Shown in pieces: positions 58,000 to 64,000 of a DNA stretch of 64,000 nt. Numbering within the stretch: the first letter of the stretch is position 1; the number at the start of each line of letters is the position of its first letter. The translations under genes were made by a program, and so were the position numbers. Source of the stretch: Xenoacremonium recifei (lineage: Eukaryota > Ascomycota > Sordariomycetes > Hypocreales > Nectriaceae); NCBI GenBank assembly GCA_012184525.1, contig WOFQ01000048.1:227253-291252 (forward strand). The letters run 5' to 3'. The notes beneath the pieces were generated by a model, which did no database searches, had not been told where the DNA came from, and worked only from the letters and a program-made list of their open reading frames with translations.

Positions 58000-58106
58000 A
58001 GGGTTTGGATCGATGATCCTTTGTACTGTATTCTGTAGTTGATTATGCGGTCCAGTAAGGCATGGATTTGTTTTGTTTTGTTTGTTTTGTTTTGTTTTAT
58101 TAATTA

Positions 58107-58136
58107 GCGTCCTGCAGGAGTCGAACCTGCCTATTC
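58107..58136 (-). other. tRNA-like 3' half (T arm plus acceptor strand)
   Basis: On the minus strand, GCAGG-TTCGACT-CCTGC forms a perfect 5-bp T stem with a canonical TTCRANY loop (58114-58130), directly followed by a 7-base acceptor-like strand AGGACGC (58107-58113). The only partial partner for the acceptor is ACGTCCT about 50 bases upstream, too close for a full tRNA. No anticodon arm folds. It is probably a tRNA relic or tRNA-derived repeat. Confidence 0.35.
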
Positions 58137-58562
58137 CCTAGAGGGACAAGAGGACGTGCTCAGCTGGACTATGGTAGCTGTCGCAGAGATAGATGGAAGT
58201 CTAAAGACACATGGTAGTTTTTCCTCTGCCATTTCTCGCAACTGAGGTCCAGGGTAGGTCACGTGATACGCTAGAGGTGGGTCATGGCCGCAGCTTTTCA
58301 AACCCACTCAGCTAGGACGCGTCGCTACTAACGCGCCCCTTTTCCTCCTACCTTAGCCATTTCGCACCTCAATGCATAAGCTTCAAGTCATCGAGCTCAT
58401 GCCCTCGTCAGCGAGGACAGATGCGCAGCAATTGCCGCCAAATTCGACCTGTTTGTAGGACCGGGTAAACCTGAGGCATGGATTTGTTGTCAATAACATA
58501 CAGCCTATAGGGTACGTACCCGTAACATCGTGATTTTGCCCAAGACGGATCAAGCATGGCTG
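58137..58562. other. Spacer before transposon
   Basis: No gene seen between the tRNA-like fragment and the putative transposon end. It contains CACGTGA at 58260-58266. Confidence 0.35.
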
Positions 58563-59918
58563 AAATACAATGTGGGGCTGGTGACGTGTGGCTGGTGATG
58601 GTTTGGTCCCGTCGGCGTCTCTCAATGAGAACAGGAGACCCTTTTCGGAACGAAGTTGAATCGAAAAGTGGCTCGGATGTGGCGCAGCTCGAGCAGGGCG
58701 CAATTTGATCTGAACGTTGGGTCAAAAGCAGGCGGAAGAAAAAAACCTTTCGCTCCGCAAGGCATAGCAGGTTGTGTTGCCTTAGATCTAAGGCTTCAAT
58801 CGCTCGCATACTGCAAGTCATTTGTGGCTGCCCATCTCCTGGTTTCCCTCATTTCTCTCCTCTCCAATCCCCACGAGCCAGAACCTGCCCATCACTCCGT
58901 AGAGCACAAAATGGCGCCTCGACTTACTCCCGAAAAGAAGGACCAAATCCGGGCCATGTTGCTTGATGGTCACTCGATCAGCGAAATTGCCAAATCCATC
59001 CCTTGCACCGAACGCGCCGTGTATCGAACGCAGTCGAGCATCCGACGATTCGGCACTGCAACGGCTCCTACGAACCGCGTCGGCCCCGATCCTAAAATAA
59101 CTCCGCTCATGCGAGATGCACTTTGTAGAGAATTAGTCAGAAAGCCAGACATGCTGAGGCGTGAGATGGTTGTTTTCCTTTACGAGCAGTTTGAGGTGGA
59201 GGTATCGCTTAAGCGTATCACCGAAGCTCTGAAAGCCGTGAAATGGACTCGTAAGAACACGCGTCGCGTAGCGAGACAGCGCAACCCACAACTGCGACAC
59301 TATTACCACTATAGACTCAAGCTGGGGGGTTACCGATCGTACCACCTGGTCTTTCTTGATGAATCTGGCCTGGATAAGAGTATTGGGCTTCGGCGAAAGG
59401 GATGGGCTCCAAAAGGTGTCCCGCCCGTACAAATTGCTCGGTTCCAGCGCGAGGAGAGATTCCAGGTCTTGGCTGCATACACTCAGAGGGGCATCAAGCT
59501 TTCGCGCGTCTACCGTGGGTCGACAGATACCGCTGCCTTCATGGACTTTGTCGAGCAATTGCTGCACCACTGCGGGAAGTGGCCGGAACCGGAATCTGTG
59601 CTCGTAATGGATAACGCCAGCATTCACTGCTCGGATGAGATCAGGCAGCTGTGCGAGAAGGCGGGTGTGAGGCTGGAGATGACGGCGCCTTATACTCCCG
59701 ATACGAACCCGATCGAAGAGTATTTTGCAGAGATGAAGGCCTGCGTGAAGTCACGGTGGGATGAACACGTCGACCTCATCCAGAAGGACTTCGGGGCCTA
59801 CGTCAAGTCATGCGTTCAGGCCGTTGGCAAACGCCAGACAAGCGCTGAGGGTCACTTCCGCAATGCGGGACTCGCTGTCGAGCAACCTCCATAGAAACAC
59901 CAGAACCCATTTGTATTT
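58563..59918 (+). mobile_element. Tc1/mariner-type DNA transposon (ends tentative)
   Basis: A 21-base sequence AAATACAATGTGGGGCTGGTG at 58563-58583 and its imperfect inverted partner at 59898-59918 (16 of 21 matches) bracket the transposase gene tightly. The implied element is about 1.36 kb, normal for the class. A flanking TA duplication is not evident at these exact limits, so the true ends may lie a few bases outside. Confidence 0.5.
58911..59894 (+). CDS. DD34E transposase, Tc1/mariner superfamily
   Basis: An intact intronless frame of 327 residues from ATG 58911. The N-terminal 50 residues form a helix-turn-helix (LTPEKKDQIRAMLLDGHSIS then EIAKSI), with a second DNA-binding half after it. 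The DDE endonuclease core has Asp150 (LVFLDESGLDK), Asp234 (VLVMDNASIH) and Glu269 (YTPDTNPIEEYFAEMK), with 34 residues between the last two. It cuts and pastes the element at TA sites. No frameshift or stop is present, so the copy could be active or recently arrived. The frame is open upstream to 58656, but the 58911 ATG starts the HTH-type sequence directly. Confidence 0.92.
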   Translation: MAPRLTPEKKDQIRAMLLDGHSISEIAKSIPCTERAVYRTQSSIRRFGTATAPTNRVGPDPKITPLMRDALCRELVRKPDMLRREMVVFLYEQFEVEVSLKRITEALKAVKWTRKNTRRVARQRNPQLRHYYHYRLKLGGYRSYHLVFLDESGLDKSIGLRRKGWAPKGVPPVQIARFQREERFQVLAAYTQRGIKLSRVYRGSTDTAAFMDFVEQLLHHCGKWPEPESVLVMDNASIHCSDEIRQLCEKAGVRLEMTAPYTPDTNPIEEYFAEMKACVKSRWDEHVDLIQKDFGAYVKSCVQAVGKRQTSAEGHFRNAGLAVEQPP

Positions 59919-59952
59919 TGACACAAGTTTGAAAGAAATACAGTATGCTATC

Positions 59953-61416
59953 CTACTGCGCTAACGCCTCTTCAACCCAACGTGGAATGTCTTTGATGAA
60001 TGAAAGCGCGGCACCTAACTGAACTCCTTTGTCCGTATAGAACTCCACACCCACTTCCGTATAAACATGCTTAAGGTCGAGGCATGCACCTCTGGTAATG
60101 TCATAAGCATGCTGAATGCTCTCTTGCCAATGAGGGCTGTCCACTTGGTCCTGTTGCCATTCATGATATTTCTCCAGAGCCCTGTTTCTCCGCATTGGAA
60201 TGACGAGGTCCTTCGGTCGTTTCCGAGACATCCCCGACCCCTGCGCTTCCATGTTGAGCTCGGTAATACTCTCATCCGAATGTTGGCCATGATATCCAGG
60301 ACAAGCAACACTAATATTAATTGGGGGTAGACTGTCGGATCTCTTGCGCTTCAGTTTCCTTCGCTCCGAACTCTCCTCCTCTTACTTATAGATGACCTGA
60401 CGGATATTTTCAGGCAGGTCATCGTGCGTCCTCAGCAGATTTCCTTCTTCAGCATAGTCAATGAGCATGCCCAGGATAGTAGTGTCAAGTTTGTAATGCT
60501 TTTTGCTCTCCGGATCACGCCAACAATAAAATTGCGAGTTCACGCATGGAACTCCTGTGCAGTGCAAAAGCTCATACACCTCTTTCCATACTGGACGAGA
60601 GCCAGTCGTTTCTTCCTGGTCAGCAAGCAGCCGGTCCCTGGCGACAAGTTGTCGACCCGTAGCCCCGCGACCACGACTGCGCGTCATCACAGCCATCGGC
60701 TGGCTGATCTCTTTATAAATAAAAGAAATATAAATCCTTAGTCTATTGCCTTCACGGAAAAGGAGGGCCCAGCTTCTCAGTTTATCTTCTATTGTCTTCC
60801 AGTCGATAACGAGCCCATCAAATCGCTTCCTCATATTCCGTTCGCTACGTTTCTCTACAGACACAACAATCGTGGTCTCGTCGGGTTCGTATTTCGACTC
60901 GGGGAGTTTATCCTTGACCGTCGCCGCTAAATCGACACTCAGGAACTTATCCCAGTATGCACCAGGGGCAAGGGTAAGGTTCTCTTCTGTGATCTCGACG
61001 AGCTTCGACAGTCTTCCTTTCTTGAGTTGAAGCTTCCACTCGATGTCATAATGAATGCATGTTGGTTCGAGCTCGTCATCTCGAAAGGTCGGGTCCCAAT
61101 CACTTAATTGTAGCAAGAGCAGACCTCTGTCTTGAAACTGAGTCGGGTGGGTAGAACTAGCACTGGGGGTATCATATATCGGAGGTTCTGGGGTGCGATA
61201 ATTAAGTTCAAACTCGTCATCGATGTACAAGGGGCTATTATTGGCGTGGCGAGGATCGTAATCGGGCGTATATATATCGGACGAAAAGGATTGTCGGGGG
61301 TGCAAATGCTCCGTAGCAGCTTGCAGTGAAACGGCGAGACAGCAAGACAACGAGACAACGGGCCAGCGAGACGGCAGCATGTGGCCCACACAGGCGAAAG
61401 GACACGTTTCCTTCAT
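59953..61416 (-). pseudogene. Lineage-expanded fungal protein of unknown function, in-frame TAA
   Basis: One frame runs from ATG 61416 to a stop at 59953 (488 codons) with a single TAA at 60382-60384 (codon 345). It resembles a multicopy Sordariomycete family: a central block (VWKEVYELLHCTGVPC, FYCWRDPESKKHYKL, THDDLPENIRQVIY), a Ser/Pro linker with PPINI, and a C-terminal block (ALEKYHEWQQDQVDS, AYDITRGACLDLKHVY, GAALSFIKDIPRWVEEAL). A frame-neutral splice (AA|GTAAGA to ATTAG|T, 75 nt) would remove the TAA but also the PPINI motif, so a nonsense mutation seems likelier. No enzyme motif seen. It is divergent from the second receptor. Confidence 0.6.
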
Positions 61417-61773
61417 GGCTGCCTATAACACGTGACCTCGGCTTCTTGGCAGGGTGTTTGCAGGCTAAGATTTCTAATCCTGGCGGGGAGTGTTGGCGAT
61501 GCGAAGTCTTCTCAGGAGAAAATACAAATAGAACGAAGGATTGATTAAGCGGGAGATTCATCGTAATGCAAGGCAAGGAGCCATTAGGTAGGCGAGGTAT
61601 TTTACAGTATTATAAAACCAAGAGAGAACAAAGCCAACGAGAATGCGTTGCCGCCTGACGGTCACGTGAGGGGCTGAGGTGGGTTGCGTCAGCATTTCCA
61701 TTTGCAGCCGCGGTTCAGGATGCACCCGCAAGATCCAAGTTGTCCAGCAGGCCTCACCTGGGTTACTGTCACG
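61417..61773. promoter_or_regulatory. Promoter of second receptor, duplicated block
   Basis: The last 126 bp (61648-61773) are nearly identical to the reverse complement of the first receptor's promoter and leader, including CACGTG at 61663-61668. The outer 230 bp are unrelated, so the duplication breakpoint lies near 61640. Confidence 0.6.
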
Positions 61774-64000
61774 ATGGCAGCAGATCAGCATCACCAGCGC
61801 GACGTCAGTCGCAGCCAATTCCGTGACCACACCTTTATCAGCCAGGGCGACATTCAGGGTAATGTTTATTACAACTACCGGCCCCACCCACTGGCCCTTG
61901 CCGAGGCTGCCGAAACCGTCCGCGTCATTCCATATCCCCGCAACGAGGATATGGTCCGTCGCGGGGATCTCATCGACCGGCTCAATAAGCTTCTGCCGCG
62001 AACGCTGGGGTTCTATAGTGCTGCGCTTTGGGGCTTGGGAGGATCAGGGTAAGTCTCCACTTCCGGATGGTCTCTTCGCTTATAGGGGTGCTAATAAACC
62101 CAGCAAAACACAGATTGCACTGGACTATGCCTACCGACGATGCGATGACGACGATGAATGCTGCGTCTTCTGGGTGCATGCAGATAACGAAGCGACTTTT
62201 ACGGCCGATTATAAGACAATCGGGAAGAAGCTTGGGGTCGACGAGCGGCTTGACGGGTCGGATCTGCTTGATGCGGTGCGCAGTGGGATCGAAGCACGAC
62301 CGAAATGGCTGATGATCCTCGATAATGCCGATGATCTGACGTTATTTGGGGTGAGTTGTGCACAACACCAGACGAACGAGATCCTACACAAATATATCCC
62401 TTATACGTCGCGAGGGACGATTCTCTGGACGAGTCGAGATGCGCATATTGCCGGCACGCTTATAGGACCGGGTCGAGGTATCGAGGTGCAGTCCATGAAA
62501 ATAGACGAGGCGACCACACTTCTTGCAAGAGTCCGAGACGAGAAGTCGACTTTTAAGGAGGCAGGAGTTGATGCTCTTCTGGAAGAACTGAAACGCCTTC
62601 CGTTGGCCATCTCACAGGCTGGGGCGTTCATGCGGCGCACGTCGACAACAATCGAGAAATACCTGTCCCTCCTGACACAAGGCAAAACTCGCTGGGAAGT
62701 GCTGAAGATGAGCGATTCTGACCGACATCGACGGCCAGAGGTGTCGAACAGCGTGCTTGAGACGTGGAGGATCTCGACAGAGCGGATTCGAGCAGAGAGC
62801 GAGATGTCGTACCAGGTGCTCCATGTGATTGCGTATGTGGACAGCCAAGATATACCGCAAGAGTTGATGGCGGCAGCTGCCAGTCGACATATGATTGACG
62901 ATGAGGACTCGATGATGCAGGCTACCGAGCTTGAGGTTCTCGAAGCAGTCACCCGGCTAAAAGAGTTTTCTTTTCTCAGCCTACGTCAGAAGGAGGGCGG
63001 TGGGCCTAGCTATGAGATGCACAAGCTTGTGCAAGAAGCTATACAGTATGGGTTGAGCATAAGAGGGCCGATAGAGATGGCGCTAGGTGAGGCAGCGGGC
63101 AGGGAGAGCAGAGCGAAAGATAATAAAGCATACTATTCTAGTACGGCTTTACAAATAGTAGACGAGTTATTCCCAACGTCGGAACAGAAGCCATGGACAC
63201 GATACGAGCGGTATCTGACGCATGCTATACGAGTGGGAGAGTGGGCAGAGGTGAGCGGGACAGAGGTTGAAACATCAACATTACTTGGCAGAGTATCAGA
63301 TTTTCTCTATAATCGAGGTCGGTGGAGGGAGAAGGAACCGGTAGACAGGAGGGCATGGGGGCTTCGACGAGAGGTGCTTGGAGAGAAGCATCCCGACACG
63401 ATCAGCAGCATGGCAGACCTCGCGGCGACGTACCATGCGCAGGGCCGATACGACGAAGCTGAAGGGATTTATCAAGAAGTACTGGATCTTCGACGGGAGG
63501 TGTTTAGGGAGAAACATCCCGACACGATCAGGAGCATGGCTTCCCTCGCGGCGACGTACCATGCGCAGGGCCGATACGACGAGGCTGAAGGATTGAAGGA
63601 TCAAGCATTAGATCTCCGACGGGAGGTGCTTGGAGAGAAGCATCCCGATACAATCTGGAGCATGGCAGACCTCGCGACGACGTACCATGCGCAGGGCCGA
63701 TACGACGAGGCTGAAGGATTGAAGGATCAAGCATTAGATCTCCGACGGGAGGTGCTTGGAGAGAAGCATCCCGATACAATCTGGAGCATGGCAGACCTCG
63801 CGACGACGTACCATGCGCAGGGCCGATACGACGAGGCTGAAGGATTGAAGGATCAAGCATTAGATCTCCGACGGGAGGTGCTTGGAGAGAAGCATCCCGA
63901 TACAATCTGGAGCATGGCAGACCTCGCGACGACGTACCATGCGCAGGGCCGATACGACGAGGCTGAAGGATTGAAGGATCAAGCATTAGATCTCCGACGG
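61774..64000 (+). CDS. Second NLR-type receptor (NB-ARC-TPR), cut by right edge
   Basis: Exons 61774-62048 and 62104-64000, open to the edge, with a 55-nt intron at exactly the same P-loop position as the first receptor. The N-terminus reads SQFRDHTFISQGDIQGNV, a diverged version of the first receptor's motif. GLGGSGKTQIALDYAYRR, WLMILDNADD, TILWTSRDAHIAGTLIG and YEMHKLVQEA are shared. The TPR array starts near 63347 and is still running at base 64000. Its last complete units are identical at DNA level. High identity to 54431-56591 in opposite orientation shows an inverted duplication. It has no adjacent phosphorylase-like partner of its own in view. An in-frame ATG at 61720 is an alternative start. 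Confidence 0.85.
63587..64000 (+). repeat. Identical 126-bp TPR-coding tandem repeats
   Basis: Units at 63587-63712, 63713-63838 and 63839-63964 are identical base for base. A fourth begins at 63965 and is cut by the window edge. Each encodes one 42-residue TPR (EGLKDQALDLRREVLGEKHP...). The preceding units (from about 63335 and 63461) are diverged, so the identical block is a recent expansion or is kept uniform by gene conversion. Confidence 0.95.

Noticed and set aside
58021..58046. TACTGTATT as left end of the transposon, paired with TACTGTATT at the reverse of about 59940
   Set aside because: Only about 10 bases match and the implied element would include the tRNA-like fragment. The 58563/59918 pair is longer and closer to the gene, though still tentative.
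58107..58190. Complete tRNA gene on the minus strand
   Set aside because: T arm and acceptor strand are good, but no D arm or anticodon stem-loop forms and the acceptor partner is too near.
1..64000. CRISPR arrays, bacterial operons, ribosome-binding sites and riboswitches
   Set aside because: The window is fungal nuclear DNA with spliced genes. The only regular short repeats are the 18-bp minisatellite and the TPR-coding units.

Overview
The window is nuclear DNA of a filamentous ascomycete (Pezizomycotina, most likely Sordariomycetes). The evidence is short 47-100 nt GT-AG introns with CTAAC/CTGAC-type branch sites, a Zn2Cys6 regulator, HET-domain genes, NB-ARC/TPR receptors of the fungal NLR type and fungal-only families (KCH, Dal5-like MFS). 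No database search was possible. Splice models were built by hand from donor/acceptor sites, reading-frame continuity and remembered family motifs.

Bases 1-46,120 are mostly ordinary core genome: an RWD-domain protein cut by the left edge, a multi-pass membrane protein, a Zn2Cys6 regulator, the chaperonin subunit CCT5 divergent from the ribosome-rescue GTPase HBS1, the ER Hsp70 KAR2/BiP, a basic nuclear-type protein, a DUF2461 protein, NMN adenylyltransferase, a PPOX-FNR fusion oxidoreductase, a KCH potassium-channel-family protein, a pseudokinase with a Cys-rich insertion, a possible roadblock-like protein and a Ser/Pro-rich protein. Two islands break this up: an HNH-domain gene flanked by telomere-like repeats in inverted orientation (6.2-7.6 kb), and a HET-domain gene with an eroded ankyrin remnant just past its stop codon (19.1-21.1 kb).

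Bases 46,120-64,000 are accessory. They hold a Ty3-type integrase relic, LTR-like fragments, a HET gene broken by one in-frame TAA, a Dal5-like transporter, an apparently intact DD34E transposase, and an inverted pair of NB-ARC/TPR receptors.

The most interesting system is at 54.4-64.0 kb. A receptor (minus strand, 54431-56591) is transcribed divergently, across only 186 bp, from a nucleoside-phosphorylase-like protein (56778-57999). Once a 49-nt intron near the phosphorylase gene's 3' end is removed, its last 24 residues carry a Gly/Asn/Gln motif (GNSF...INQGDVGGN). The receptor N-terminus carries a matching motif (GNTFINQGNIQGN). A second receptor (plus strand, 61774 to the edge) has a diverged version (DHTFISQGDIQGN). 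I read this as an amyloid-signalling receptor/effector pair of the sigma-motif kind, with a phosphorylase-like fold as the effector, plus an inverted, diverging paralogue whose TPR array contains perfectly identical 126-bp units.
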